Shown: positions 54,992-63,444, counted from the stretch's first letter. The stretch: 64,000 bases of DNA from DATJKD01 sp963728295 (GCA_963728295.1 CAVSKB010000012.1:137964-201963), one strand, 5' to 3'. Program-made: numbers and translations. Notes: generated by a model not told the origin, from the sequence alone.

Positions 54992-55561
54992 CGGCCGGTT
55001 CGTGGGGCCATTCGTATCCCTGGTAGCGGCTTTTGCCGCCCGGGCCGGTGGTTCTGCGCCAGGTCGGCGTTGCGTCGGAAGATCGCCGACGTGGTCGACC
55101 AGGAGCGGCTGGGCGACTCGTTGCCGCGGCGCCGCTGACCGGCCGGCGTCGTGGCCCACGGCCTGGGCTGAGCCCGCTTCAAGCCGTCTCTCCGTGCTCG
55201 CCGGATCACGGAGGACCTCGAGCACGGCGGTGGCGAAGTCCTCGGCGCGCTGTAGAGAGACGCTGATCGTCTCTAGGCCTCCTACGGCGATCTTGACCTT
55301 GACACCTCCGGCATCCGCTGCCTCGGCGATCCGGTTCATCCCCGCCTCCGAGAGCCGTTGGTGAGCCGGTGTCATGTCCAGGGTGACCCGAGCCAGCGTG
55401 CCTGGCTTGAACACGATTACGGAGGGGCGACGTTCCTCCTGGCACCGGCCATGCCAGTTCCGGTGAGCGAGCGAGTCCTGCCCGTGGGCGATGATGTAGC
55501 CCTTCTCGATCGCCCTGGTCCAGTGCGCGCCCGTCCCGCGACTGCCGATCGGCCACCGCAC
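54980..55561 (-). CDS. Hypothetical protein of less GC-biased codon use
   Basis: From the ATG at 55,561 the product has a basic aromatic start (RGTGAHWTRAIEKGYIIA), then a well-formed globular part: VIVFKPGTLARVTLDMTPAH, GMNRIAEAADAGGVKVKIAV and TISVSLQRAEDFATAVLEVL. The third codon positions are noticeably less G/C-rich than in the neighbours, suggesting recent acquisition. The last 60 codons run antisense to a duplicated replication-relaxation fragment and are probably not native; the true end may be near 55,170. No known family. Confidence 0.5.
   Translation of the reverse strand: MRWPIGSRGTGAHWTRAIEKGYIIAHGQDSLAHRNWHGRCQEERRPSVIVFKPGTLARVTLDMTPAHQRLSEAGMNRIAEAADAGGVKVKIAVGGLETISVSLQRAEDFATAVLEVLRDPASTERRLEAGSAQAVGHDAGRSAAPRQRVAQPLLVDHVGDLPTQRRPGAEPPARAAKAATRDTNGPTNRPRTP
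55049..55171 (+). pseudogene. Decayed copy of the replication-relaxation gene 3' end
   Basis: About 120 bases closely match 56,205-56,323: WFCA...ALRRKIADVVDQERLGDS followed, after frame changes, by AGVVAHGLG and a stop. The parent copy reads WFCATPALRRKIADLVERER and AGVVAHGWG. It is a local duplication or the remnant of a second related gene. Confidence 0.6.
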
Positions 55562-55671
55562 CGCCTCCTGGAGTTGAGCCTCGCTTCGTCCCCTCAGACA
55601 GCGGGGCCGCAGAGCGGCCCCACACCGGTCAGACTAACCCGAGGAGCGGCCGGCACCGGAGGCCGGAGCAC

Positions 55672-56323
55672 GTCGCCGTCCTGGCCGACCTGACCCGCTT
55701 CTGGGCGATGACGGTCGAGCAGGTCGCCCGCCGCCACTTCGCGGCGTCGAGCGCGCCGCGAACCGGCTGGCGAGCTGGTCGGCGCCGGCCACGTGCGGGT
55801 CGAGCGGCCCCCGTTCCGCGGCCGCGCCGCCTACCTGACGACGCCGGCCGGCGCGCGCCTCGCCGACGTCGGGCTGCCCGCCGCCCGCTGCGTCGCCGCG
55901 GCTCCTGCCCCACCGGCTGGCCGTGGTCGACCTCGCCGACGCGCTGCTGGCCCGGCACCCGGGCGCGACCTGGGCGACGCGAGCGGGAGCTGCGCCGCGA
56001 CTCGATGGCGACCGTGCGCGACGGCCGGCGCGGCCGGATGCTCGCCGGCACGCCGCACGTGCCGGACGGCGTGCTCGTCGCTCCCGGGCGGGCCCGCCGG
56101 CGGGATCGCGGTCGAGCTCGAGCTGTCGGGCAAGAAGGCGGACGAGTACGGCCGGATCCTGCGCTGGTACGCCGGCGCGCTCGACTACCGGCGGGTGTGG
56201 TGGTTCTGCGCCACGCCGGCGCTGCGGCGGAAGATCGCCGACCTGGTCGAGCGGGAGCGGCTGGGCGACTTCGTCGGCGTCGCGCCGCTGCCGGCCGGCG
56301 TCGTGGCCCACGGCTGGGGCTGA
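55672..56323 (+). CDS. Replication-relaxation family protein (several frameshifts)
   Basis: Begins VAVLADLTRFWAMTVEQVAR, a winged-helix start typical of the family, and continues in changing frames through VRVERPPFRGRAAYLTTPAG, HRLAVVDLADALLARHPGA, REL-RDSMATVRDG, GIAVELELSGKKADEYGRIL and RWYAGALDYRRVWWFCATPA to AGVVAHGWG. Replication-relaxation proteins occur on plasmids and integrative elements, especially in Actinobacteria and Firmicutes, and are thought to act at replication or mobilisation. At least three indels are needed to read it. No start codon is certain. Confidence 0.7.
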
Positions 56324-56628
56324 TCTCGCCTCGGCCGGATAACGGGACCGGTAGTCGCAGCGATCAACATCACGCCCCCGGTCGGGACAGCCGCCGGGCC
56401 GCACGAGGGCAGGTGCCTGATGGCCAGCGCCACCGTGCGCCGCAGGAGTCCGCCGTCGATCCCGTGGCGCGCCGCGGCGGCGCGGTACTCCGCTGCAGTC
56501 GTGGGCACCGGCTCGGCCGCGAGCGCCTCGATCTCGGCCCGCGGGGCGGACAGGAGCCCCCCGATGTAGGTCTGCCACACGAGCGCCAACCCGTGGTGCT
56601 GCGCCAACCGCCGGAAGGGCGGCCCCAA
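56185..56628 (-). CDS. Hypothetical alanine-rich protein
   Basis: From the ATG at 56,628: FRRLAQHHGLALVWQTYIGG, APRAEIEALAAEPVPTTAAE and YRAAAARHGIDGGLLRRTVA. Codon use is typical of the region and the helices look natural for about 95 residues. The part beyond about 56,330 runs antisense to the replication-relaxation gene and is doubtful, so the real end is probably near there. No known family. Confidence 0.4.
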   Translation of the reverse strand: MGPPFRRLAQHHGLALVWQTYIGGLLSAPRAEIEALAAEPVPTTAAEYRAAAARHGIDGGLLRRTVALAIRHLPSCGPAAVPTGGVMLIAATTGPVIRPRRDQPQPWATTPAGSGATPTKSPSRSRSTRSAIFRRSAGVAQNHHTRR

Positions 56629-56831
56629 TGAGTCGCGCAGGGCTCCGCGCGTCGCTTGCTCTTCGTTTCATCCTTACCACCTGGTCCTTATCGCTGCACG
56701 CTCTCCTGGTCCAGGCACCACCTGGTCGGGCGCAGTATCCGACGCGCGGAGCCGACGCACGTCCGGGTTTGTCATTGATTCCGCCCACGGCCGCGGCTGA
56801 GCGTCTCCCGCACGGGGCGTATGCTCGATGT

Positions 56832-57335
56832 GTGTTGCGGATCCTCCGCGTGGGGGGCCGACGGGCGGCTCATCCTGGCTCGCGGTCGGACGGCGAGGCG
56901 CACGACCTGGGCGACGCGCTGGCGGCGCTGGCGGGCGAGCAACCCGACGCGCTCGGCGATCGCGCCAGTGGCCGGGCCTCCCCGGTGCGCGACGTGCTCG
57001 ACCGGCACGAAGGGCTCGGCCAGATCGGCGCCGACGTCGTCGGGCGGTCGGGCCCGTCGCCGGAGGACGACCGCCGCCGCCTCCCGAAACTCTCACGGCC
57101 GCCCGGGATTCCTCACGGTCACCGTCACGGTCGTGGGGATGCTGATGGAGCACGCGGGGCCCGGGTCGGAGCACCCGGGCCCCGGAGCGCGTGCGCGGAG
57201 GACGCGGATGCGCAAGGTGCTTCTTCCCCTGGCGGGCGGGCTGCTGCTCGCCCTGGCCTCGACGGCCGCGGCCGCGGCCGCGGGGCCGTCGAACGTCGGC
57301 TACACGGACGCGCTGGAACGTCTCGGTGCGCCTGA
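56832..57335 (+). CDS. Hypothetical protein, weakly supported
   Basis: A GTG-initiated frame with acidic, coding-like sequence in the middle (GEAHDLGDALAALAGEQPDA, RDVLDRHEGLGQIGADVVG). The end overlaps the secreted-protein gene at 57,208 and is not credible, so the gene probably stops earlier after an indel near 57,110. No family recognised. Confidence 0.3.
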   Translation: MLRILRVGGRRAAHPGSRSDGEAHDLGDALAALAGEQPDALGDRASGRASPVRDVLDRHEGLGQIGADVVGRSGPSPEDDRRRLPKLSRPPGIPHGHRHGRGDADGARGARVGAPGPRSACAEDADAQGASSPGGRAAARPGLDGRGRGRGAVERRLHGRAGTSRCA

Positions 57336-57620
57336 CCACGGCCGGGCGCTTCGCCGTCAGCACGCCGAACGGCGCCTGCATCGGCGAGACGGCGCCGGTC
57401 AGCGACGCGCTCGACGCCGCGTCGTGAGCGGCGGTGAGGGCTGCGTGGTGGACTTCACCTCCGATCAGCGCGGCGCCCGCGGCTCCGTGACCCTCCCCGC
57501 CCGGCGGTACCACTTCCAGGGCGAGTACGTGCGCATCGAGTTCCGACGCCACCGACCCCACGCGCACGACCACCCGGCCCGCCCCCCGACCGGTCCAGGC
57601 GCGGACCACCCCGACGGGGC
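57208..57620 (+). CDS. Small secreted protein (frameshifts)
   Basis: ATG after GGAGG with a clear signal peptide (KVLLPLAGGLLLALASTAAAAAAG). After changes of frame near 57,315 and 57,430 the mature part reads WNVSVRLTTAGRFAVSTPNG, ACIGETAPVSDALDAAS, GCVVDFTSDQRGARGSVTLP and YHFQGEYVRIEF. Two cysteines may form a disulfide. It is a small beta-rich extracellular protein with no recognised family. The 3' end is uncertain. Confidence 0.5.
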
Positions 57621-57696
57621 GCGCCCGCGACGAGCGGCGTCCGCGCGACGGCGCCGCCGTCCCGTTCCGCCGCCCGGTAGCGGCTGCGCGCGTCGC

Positions 57697-58032
57697 TCAG
57701 CGGGCTGACCAGCGGGTACTCGATGCGCACGCCACCGGGGCCGATAAGCCCTGCAGCGTCGCGGTGTCGTCGAGGCCCGGGAGACCGAACAGCACGACGA
57801 TCGCGTAGCCGTCGGCGAAGCGCAACGCGTTCGCTGACCGTCCGCCGAGCACCAAGCCGCGCTCCCACCGAACGTCGCTGACCCGGACGTCGGAGCGTGC
57901 CAGGTGATCGGAGCGCGGCGCCTGGAACCACGCCCGCACGCGGCAGCCGCCGAGCGGCGTCTCGTCGTCGTCCCGGTGATCACGCGCGTCCTCGTCGCGG
58001 CGGAGCGGCATCCGGCTCTTGGGATCGTCCAC
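57697..58032 (-). CDS. Hypothetical protein with PilZ-like length and charge
   Basis: GTG at 58,032 has an excellent ribosome binding site (GGGGAGGATCTC). The product starts with a charged segment (KSRMPLRRDEDARDHRDDDE), followed by GCRVRAWFQAPRSDHLARSD, VRVSDVRWERGLVLGGRSAN and ALRFADGYAIVVLFGLPGLD. A frame change near 57,745 leads to GPGGVRIEYPLVSPLSDARS, so the real end lies further left. The family is not recognised; the PilZ comparison is by size only. Confidence 0.4.
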   Translation of the reverse strand: MDDPKSRMPLRRDEDARDHRDDDETPLGGCRVRAWFQAPRSDHLARSDVRVSDVRWERGLVLGGRSANALRFADGYAIVVLFGLPGLDDTATLQGLSAPVACASSTRWSAR

Positions 58033-58051
58033 GAGATCCTCCCCGTTGTGC

Positions 58052-58500
58052 TCAGACCGCCAGGTAGCGGCTGCTCGAGTCGGTCGGCCGCGCGTGCAGG
58101 TAGCGGCCCGTCGTGGCCACGGAGGCGTGCCCGAGCGTCGCCTGCACCAGGTGGATCGGCGCGCCGCGGTCGAGCGCGTGGCTGGCGTGGGCGTGGCGCA
58201 GCCAGTGGGGCGAGACCGGGAGATCGAGGCCGGCCCGCTCGGCGGCCGCGCGGACGATCCGCCAGGCCTGGGCCGGGTCGAGGTGCCCGCCGCGGCGGGA
58301 GCGGAACACGGGCGCGTCCGGATCGGCCTCGCCCCGCAGCGGGCGAGCTCGAGCCAGGTCGCCGTGCTGAGCAGGACGGCGCGCGTCTTGCCGCCCTTGC
58401 CGAGGACCGTCACCTGGCCGGCCTCGCCCCGCTCGGCGACGTCGCGCCAGCGCAGCCCGACCAGCTCGGAGACCCGCAGCCCGGCGGCGTAGGCCGACGG
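58052..58500 (-). pseudogene. Tyrosine recombinase catalytic domain, N-terminally truncated
   Basis: All catalytic residues of the XerC/D type are present: arginine in YAAGLRVSELVGLRW, lysine in VLGKGGKTRAVLL, HxxR in HWLRHAHASHAL, histidine in LGHASVATT and the nucleophile in GRYLHARPT near the end (stop at 58,052). One indel near 58,330 interrupts it. Homology stops at about 58,500, so the DNA-binding N-terminal half is missing. An IS begins 80 bases further right and may have caused the loss. It would have integrated or excised an element or resolved dimers. Confidence 0.8.
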
Positions 58501-58529
58501 GTCAGCTCCTCGGGAAGTGGTTCGTCCAC

Positions 58530-58561
58530 GCCCCCTGGCTGTTCGCGCGGCGCCAGGGGGC
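58530..58561. terminator. Perfect 10-bp GC hairpin
   Basis: GCCCCCTGGC and GCCAGGGGGC enclose a 12-base loop between the recombinase fragment and the IS. On the plus strand it is followed by ATTCGCTTGTCTCATTTT, a weak T-rich tail, so it could end transcription running left to right. Confidence 0.5.
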
Positions 58562-58579
58562 ATTCGCTTGTCTCATTTT

Positions 58580-59894
58580 ACAGGACTTACGCGGTCAGCT
58601 TGAGCGGGGCGCGGGCGCGGCGGAACTCGGCGGGCGCCGCGCGGAGCGGTGGGGGCGGGGCCTGGCCGTCGCGCAGGACCTCGTCCTGCCAGCGGGCCTT
58701 GACCGCACCCACGGTTTCTTGCGGGTCGCGGCGCAGCAGCTGGAGCACGACGAAGGTCAGGAAGACGAGCGCGACGTGGCGGACCAGGGCCTGATCGACC
58801 CAGCACTGGCAGGCGGCCAGCCCGGCCAGCTGTTTGGTGTCCCGGAAGATGGTCTCGATCCGCCAGCGGCTCCGCTTGCGCTGCACGAGCCGCGCTCAGG
58901 TCGGCCGGCCCGGTCGTTGGTGACCAGGTACTCGAAGTTCCCGTGCTCGTTCTTGAGCACGACCAACCGGACCTGGCCCAGCGACCGGCGCGTAGACCGT
59001 CAGCGCGCCGCGCGCGCACGCCCAGCTTCGGGCGCCACTTCAGCTTCAGGGTCGGCGGCCAGGTCTCGCACCTGCTGGCGCCGCCCCCGGTAGACGACGG
59101 TCGTGCGCGGGGCGAGCGTGCCGACCCAGACCAGGCCCGAGCCGCGCGGCGGCCTTGCTGACGCAGCCGCCGGTGTAGGCGGTGTCGCCGACCAGGTAGG
59201 CCGCCGGGCAGCCGGCGGCGACCACCTCGCGCAGCATGGTCACCACCAGCTCGGTCTTCTTCTGGTACCGCGCCGGGCGCGCAGCTCCGCTTGGGGCGCC
59301 AGAGCCGGAAGGCGACCGGGATGCGCCAGGTGCCGGCCGGGTCGCTGGTCCACGACAGCAGCACGACGTGGCAGCCGTAGACCTTGCGCTTCTTGGCGAA
59401 CGAGTACGTCCAGGCCGCCCACGGCAGCCGCTTGGCGAACGGCTTCTCGATCACCACGTCGTCCACGCACAGGTACCCCGGCGTGCCCAGGCGCCGGCTC
59501 AGGCCGCCGGGCGAGCCGGAGCAGCCCGCCCATCAGCGCCCGCGTGGACAGCGGCATCGTCCGCAGCAGCCGGTTGAGCGCGTCGTGGCCGCGGCCGGGC
59601 AGGACGCGGCTGACGCGCGTCTGGGTCGGGCGCGCGTCCAGCAGCACCAGGCCGGCGACGTACAGCGCCACCAGCGCCGCCGTCGTCGGGCTGCCGATCT
59701 CCGCCGACGCCGAGCTGGCCCAGCAGGCGGGCGACCCGGACGTAAAGCGGGCGCGTCGTAGAGTAGAGCCGAGACGCCACGGGGGAAACCTCCGTCGGAC
59801 ACCAGGGTGGTCAGCAACCCCGAGTGTGCCCGATCGTGGCGTCTCCTTATGTTCGCTCAGCACAGGCCCCGCCCGGCCACCGCGTAAGTCCTGT
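58580..59894 (-). mobile_element. Insertion sequence with 16-bp terminal inverted repeats
   Basis: ACAGGACTTACGCGGT at 58,580-58,595 is an exact reverse complement of ACCGCGTAAGTCCTGT at 59,879-59,894. The 1,315-base element carries one DDE-type transposase on the minus strand. No direct target duplication is evident in the few bases either side. Resemblance to IS701/IS4-like elements is from transposase motifs only. Confidence 0.8.
58587..59817 (-). pseudogene. DDE transposase of the IS (several frameshifts)
   Basis: Readable blocks, from the start: LVSDGGFPRGVSALLYDAPA, RVSRVLPGRGHDALNRLLRT, MPLSTRALMGGLLRLARR, DDVVIEKPFAKRLPWAAWTY and SFAKKRKVYGCHVVLLSW (first DDE aspartates), AGCPAAYLVGDTAYTGGCVS (second aspartate), NEHGNFEYLVTND and RWRIETIFRDTKQLAGLAAC (glutamate of the YREK-like motif), ending APLKLTA. 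At least five frame changes fall in G/C runs. It is likely intact in the real genome if these are read errors. Confidence 0.75.
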
Positions 59895-59931
59895 CAATCA
59901 GCCTTTTTCAGGGTACCTCGGTGGGACCGCG

Positions 59932-60186
59932 CTACGGCAGTCGGCGGTAGCGCTGGCCGCCGTCGTGGACTTCGAAGATCGCCCCGCCGTCGCCGTGCTC
60001 GTGCGCGTCCTTCGCGGGCTCGACCGAGGCGACGCCCGGGTCGGCGCGCACGGCCGCGATCGCCGCCTCGTCGGCCTCGACGAGCGCCTGGATCCCCCCG
60101 ATCGACGTGCTCCGCGCGATCACCCGGACGTCCGGCCAGTCCAGCGGGACGCCGGCCCGTCCGGTCACGACCATCCACAACGCCAT
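59932..60186 (-). CDS. 84-residue protein resembling an inhibitor-I9-like fold
   Basis: ATG preceded by GGAGGAG. The sequence VVTGRAGVPLDWPDVRVIAR then GIQALVEADEAAIAAVRADP and GVASVEPAKD has the pattern of subtilisin propeptide/I9 domains (a ferredoxin-like fold whose end reads ADPGVxSVEP). The C-terminus (IFEVHDGGQRYRRLP) is extra. No protease is encoded nearby, so it may be a free-standing inhibitor or fold relative. The frame is complete and uninterrupted. Confidence 0.6.
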   Translation of the reverse strand: MALWMVVTGRAGVPLDWPDVRVIARSTSIGGIQALVEADEAAIAAVRADPGVASVEPAKDAHEHGDGGAIFEVHDGGQRYRRLP

Positions 60187-60214
60187 CGCACTCCTCCGTC
60201 TTGGATGGGCTGGC

Positions 60215-60430
60215 TCACCCCGCGGCGCCGACCCGGAGCGCCGCCCGTGCGGCCTCGACCTGGGCGGCGTACGCCGGGTCCGTCTTGAGGCGTTCGACGC
60301 GCTCCGCCTTCCAGGCCGCCAGCAGCGCCGTCCTCTTCTCCCGCTGCCGCGCGTTGTAGGCGGCGCGCTCAGGCGAGCCGATCTCGCCGCGGTAGCGGTA
60401 CCGGTAGCCCGGCGCGCGGTCCGCGCTCAG
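60215..60430 (-). CDS. Hypothetical charged protein
   Basis: The frame encodes DRAPGYRYRYRGEIGSPERA, then a long charged helix (AAYNARQREKRTALLAAWKA, ERVERLKTDPAYAAQVEAAR) and stops at 60,215. It continues in the same frame as the secreted protein upstream after that gene's TGA, without a clear start codon. It may be a separate gene with a missed start or a read-through end. No known family. Confidence 0.45.
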   Translation of the reverse strand: MSADRAPGYRYRYRGEIGSPERAAYNARQREKRTALLAAWKAERVERLKTDPAYAAQVEAARAALRVGAAG

Positions 60431-60445
60431 CCGCCGGGCGGACGC

Positions 60446-60711
60446 TCAGGCGCAGAAGCCGCGGAGCCACTCCTGCAGTTCGGCGGTGGTCTCGAACCCG
60501 TGGCCGGGGGCGTCGTGCGCCAGACCGTTGCCGGTGAAGCCCTCGTGCGGGTGCGCCGCGAAGGCGACCAACTGGCCGTAGCAGGCGGCGGCGTCCGAAG
60601 CCGCCACGGCGTCGGGGTTGTAGGCGGGGACCTGGGCCGAAACCGGGCCGACGCCCGCGGCGAGCAGGGCCGTGGCCGCGAGCAGGCGCCGAAGAGACGG
60701 ACGCGACGCAT
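60446..60711 (-). CDS. Small secreted protein (one frameshift)
   Basis: ATG at 60,711, then after one indel in the first ten codons a signal peptide (LRRLLAATALLAAGVGPVSA) and mature QVPAYNPDAVAASDAAACYG, QLVAFAAHPHEGFTGNGLAH and FETTAELQEWLRGFCA. Two cysteines. No recognised family. It heads a short minus-strand run of small genes ending with the I9-like protein. Confidence 0.5.
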
Positions 60712-60724
60712 GGCGGGCTCCCCC

Positions 60725-60909
60725 TTAGGTGGATGCGCGGCGCACGCCCGGCCGGGGATAGGACCTCACCAGAACCGCCACGACCGCGTCGGCGCCGGCG
60801 CGCTTGTACCACACACCGGCGCCCACCGCAGGAGCGGGAGGCCCCGACGAGGGCGATCCGGCGGCGCCTCGAGGGCCTGGCGCTCCGCGTCGGTCAGTGG
60901 CTAGTGCAT
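60725..60909 (-). CDS. Short hypothetical protein (frameshifts)
   Basis: ATG after GAGGAGGGACG. An in-frame TAG follows at once, but one base later a coding-like frame reads PLTDAERQALEARRR, and the end (GVWYKRAGADAVVAVLVRSY, then PRPGVRRAST) reaches a stop at 60,725. It needs two indels to read, so confidence is low. It is basic with one hydrophobic segment. Confidence 0.3.
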
Positions 60910-61080
60910 CGTCCCTCCTCGCTGGTACTCCCCGGGCGCTGCATACGCCGGGTCCGACCCGCGCCTCTGACGAGCCCTTAACGACCGGGCCGACATAATC
61001 GCCGGCACCTACCGGAACCTGACGGGCACGCTCTTCGCGGCACGTCCCGGTATGTCCCGGAACCTGGGAGGTGTCGGCAG

Positions 61081-61618
61081 GTGACGGTCAAGCAGGTATC
61101 GCGGCAGGTGTCGCTCCCGACGGCCGCCGCCGCGCTGGGCATCAGCGTCCAGGCCGTTCGACGCGGATCAAGTCGGGCGAACTGCACGCCGAGCGGGTGA
61201 AGCGGCCCCAAGGCTACGCCACCGCGGCGCTGCCTGCCGATGTTGACCTACCGGAAGGTGCCGACGTGGACCTGACAGAAGGTGACCACCTATCGGCACC
61301 TAACGGGGCAACACCTGACGGCTACAGGCGGCACGTCCCCGGGGACGTGCCGTCCCGCCTGCGGAGGACGGGCTCGCCGTGGCCTTGCTGGTCGGATCTC
61401 CGCTGGCCCATGGCGGATCGCCGACCTGGAGCGCGAGCGGTTCGAGCTCGCTGGCCGCCTCGGCTTCTTCCAGGCCGAGCTGGAGCAGGCCCGGCAGACG
61501 ATCAAGGCGCTCGAGGCCCCGAAGGAGCCGACCGCGCGCCCCCGTCGGCCGGGCCGTGTTCGCCCCGCTGCCGGCGGAACCGGATCCGCCGCGGCGGCCG
61601 TGGTGGCGCTTCTGGTGA
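61081..61618 (+). CDS. Helix-turn-helix and coiled-coil protein ending PWWRFW (frameshifts)
   Basis: GTG after GGGAGG. The N-terminal part VSLPTAAAALGISVQAV then RRRIKSGELHAERVKRPQGY is an excisionase/MerR-type helix-turn-helix. A variable linker with a repeated DVDLPEGADVDLTEGD follows, then a helix RIADLERERFELAGRLGFFQ and AELEQARQTIKALEAPKE, and finally EPDPPRRPWWRFW and a stop. Proteins with this layout are common in Rubrobacter/Solirubrobacter genomes and on mobile elements. It is probably DNA-binding, with the aromatic C-terminus a membrane or partner contact. At least two indels. Confidence 0.6.
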
Positions 61619-61800
61619 GGCCTGGCTGGCAGGAAGCGGTGGTCAGTGTCGTCACCCTGCTCGTGCCGCTCGCAGCAATCCTCTGCCTGGTTTACGGCGT
61701 CGTTCCGGTGACCCTGACCGTCGGCGGCGTCCTCAGGGACTGTTGGACGCGGTCCAGAAGCCGATGGCGGCATCGTCGCCGCCCACTCATCGGCGCGGCT
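61615..61800 (+). CDS. Possible small membrane protein
   Basis: A GTG overlapping the previous stop (GTGA) starts RPGWQEAVVSVVTLLVPLAA then ILCLVYGVVPVTLTVGGVLR, two short hydrophobic segments. After about 45 codons the sequence becomes basic and then runs antisense to the next gene, so the end is not defined. Low confidence. Confidence 0.3.
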
Positions 61801-61833
61801 ATCTCGTCGGCCGCCCGGTTGCGCCCCCGGCTC

Positions 61834-62110
61834 TCAGACGCTGGAGTGGACATCTCGCGCGGTCCGTGCCACTCCGGGCTCGGCGGTGAGCAGCTCGCGG
61901 TACTTGAGGTACCGCTGGTGCATCTGCGGGCTCGTGGCGTTGGCGACGTAGGCCTCCTTGCTCTCGAAGACGACCGCCAACCAGAACTCGTTGGGGTCGC
62001 GGTCGCTCCGGTAAACGATGGCGCCCCGTTCGCCGCCTCCGCGCCCATCAGCGCCATCATCTCGGCTTCCTTCCCCGGCTTAGCAGCATCCGCGCGACCG
62101 TCCCGTACAC
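61834..62110 (-). CDS. Dimeric alpha-beta barrel protein, ABM/NIPSNAP-like (frameshifts)
   Basis: GTG after GGAGGAAC. Reads YGTVARM, then KPGKEAEMMALMGAEAANG, and after an indel GAIVYRSDRDPNEFWLAVVF, ESKEAYVANATSPQMHQRYL and KYRELLTAEPEWH. The strand-helix-strand pattern and the F-ESKEAY-ANATSP-MHQ-Y segment match the antibiotic biosynthesis monooxygenase-like ferredoxin fold. These cytosolic proteins are monooxygenases, heme-degrading enzymes or of unknown role. Stop at 61,834. Confidence 0.65.
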
Positions 62111-62287
62111 CGTTCCTCCGTCGCCGGCGGGTGGCCCGCCGGCGGAGCGCGCAGCCTACCAGACCCGGCGGGTGTCGGGGGAGTTCCCGTTCGCGCCCGA
62201 GCCGCTGGCGCTCCCGCTCGAGCCGCCTTCCACGCCGGTACGCCTTCCCGGCCCGAGGACGTCCATCGCCTGGCCGCGCTCGGGGTC

Positions 62288-62752
62288 TTAGTGCGCCGAG
62301 CAGCCGCAGCGCCCGCTCGACCACCGCCGGCGGGTGGCGCCGGGCGTCGCCCAGGTCGTAGACGCGCTGGCGCCAGAAGCCGCGGCGCGCGTTCTCGAGC
62401 TCCTGGGTGATCCGCCGCTGCTTCTCTTCGCCGCCGAGCATCGCGATCGCGCCCGCCCACTGGCCCTGCGTCTCGGGGTCCCAGGCCGGCGGCTCGGCGC
62501 GCATGGCCCACTCCGCCACAGCCCGGGCCGCCCGCTCGAGCGCGGCGGGGCTCCAGCGGTCTCGGGCCACCCTTCGACGCTGCCACAGCAGAGCGCACGA
62601 GCGGAAGCTTTTCCGGTCGGCACCGACGCGATCCGGCACCGGGCGCGGTTCAGGCACCAGAAGCGGGCGTAGGCGAGCACGAGCACTCCGACCAGGAACA
62701 GGGCCAGGACGAAGGCGACGAACCGACCGAAGCGAGTCAAGCCGCGCACCAA
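62288..62752 (-). CDS. Single-helix membrane-anchored protein (one frameshift)
   Basis: TTG/GTG start after GGGAG. One transmembrane helix (FVAFVLALFLVGVLVLAYAR) near the N-terminus, then a soluble helical region reached after a frame change near 62,570: RWSPAALERAARAVAEWAMR, AMLGGEEKQRRITQELENAR and RGFWRQRVYDLGDARRHPPA. Four cysteines lie just after the helix. No recognised family. Confidence 0.5.
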   Translation of the reverse strand: MVRGLTRFGRFVAFVLALFLVGVLVLAYARFWCLNRARCRIASVPTGKASARALCCGSVEGWPETAGAPPRSSGRPGLWRSGPCAPSRRPGTPRRRASGRARSRCSAAKRSSGGSPRSSRTRAAASGASASTTWATPGATRRRWSSGRCGCSAH

Positions 62753-63186
62753 GCACTCCCTGCGCCGCGCCGCGTGTGCCGCGCCCGCCCTGGGGGTGGC
62801 CGGCTGCTCCCCCGGAGCGAAGACAGCCGCCGGGACGGACGCGACGGCGCCAGCGTGCCGCACCCGGGTGGAGACCGGGTTGCGGGCGGGTGCAGCAGCC
62901 ATTGAGATGCGCCCGAAGCCGCGCTCGGCGCGTCAGCCTTCCGTGGCCCGCGTCCGCGTGCCGCCGCAAGCCCGCGCGGGGATGAGGAAACCCTAATGAC
63001 GGCCCCCGTGGTGCAGAACGCAGACTAGCGCCCGGCTGCCCACGCGCCCCCGCGTCGGGCACCAGGGGAACTCCGGATGACCGCGTTCCATCGGTCGCCG
63101 GCGACCATCGGCGCCCGTGAAGCGGGCGAGCGACTGATCTCAATCGCCCGGTCCGCGCGCGGCGGCGACGGACATCGACGGCGGGC
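62753..63186. other. Interval without a supported gene
   Basis: No frame here looks coding on either strand. It holds a relative of the shared motif (GATGAGGAAACCCTAATGAC at 62,981-63,000), about 190 bases before the next possible start. Otherwise nothing was identified. Confidence 0.4.
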
Positions 63187-63444
63187 ATGACGCGCCCGGC
63201 GTGGGCGGTCCTCACCGGCCTCGCCGGGCTCCTCGCGCTCCTGGGCCGGATGGGCGCCCCGGCCGGGCCGGCGGTCTGGCGCCCAGGCCACCTACGGTCG
63301 TACTCGGTCGACCTCTTCCCCTCGGGCGACGGGCGCGGTCGGACGCGCTCGAAGTCCCCGCTCGGCGTCGAAGACGACCAAGACAGGCCCAGCTCAGGCC
63401 CCGCAGGAAGTCCTCCAGCAACTCCCGGGACGGCATCTCTGTGA
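63187..63444 (+). CDS. Possible short secreted or membrane-associated protein
   Basis: An ATG-initiated 85-residue frame with a hydrophobic start (WAVLTGLAGLLALLGRMGA) then GHLRSYSVDLFPSGDGRGRT. A competing minus-strand frame (MPSRELLEDFLRGLSWA) covers the same bases, and I cannot decide between them. Low confidence. Confidence 0.25.
   Translation: MTRPAWAVLTGLAGLLALLGRMGAPAGPAVWRPGHLRSYSVDLFPSGDGRGRTRSKSPLGVEDDQDRPSSGPAGSPPATPGTASL

Noticed and set aside
56674..57609. Long minus-strand frame of 311 residues
   Set aside because: Arginine/proline-rich antisense of a signal-peptide protein with a ribosome binding site; no domain recognised.
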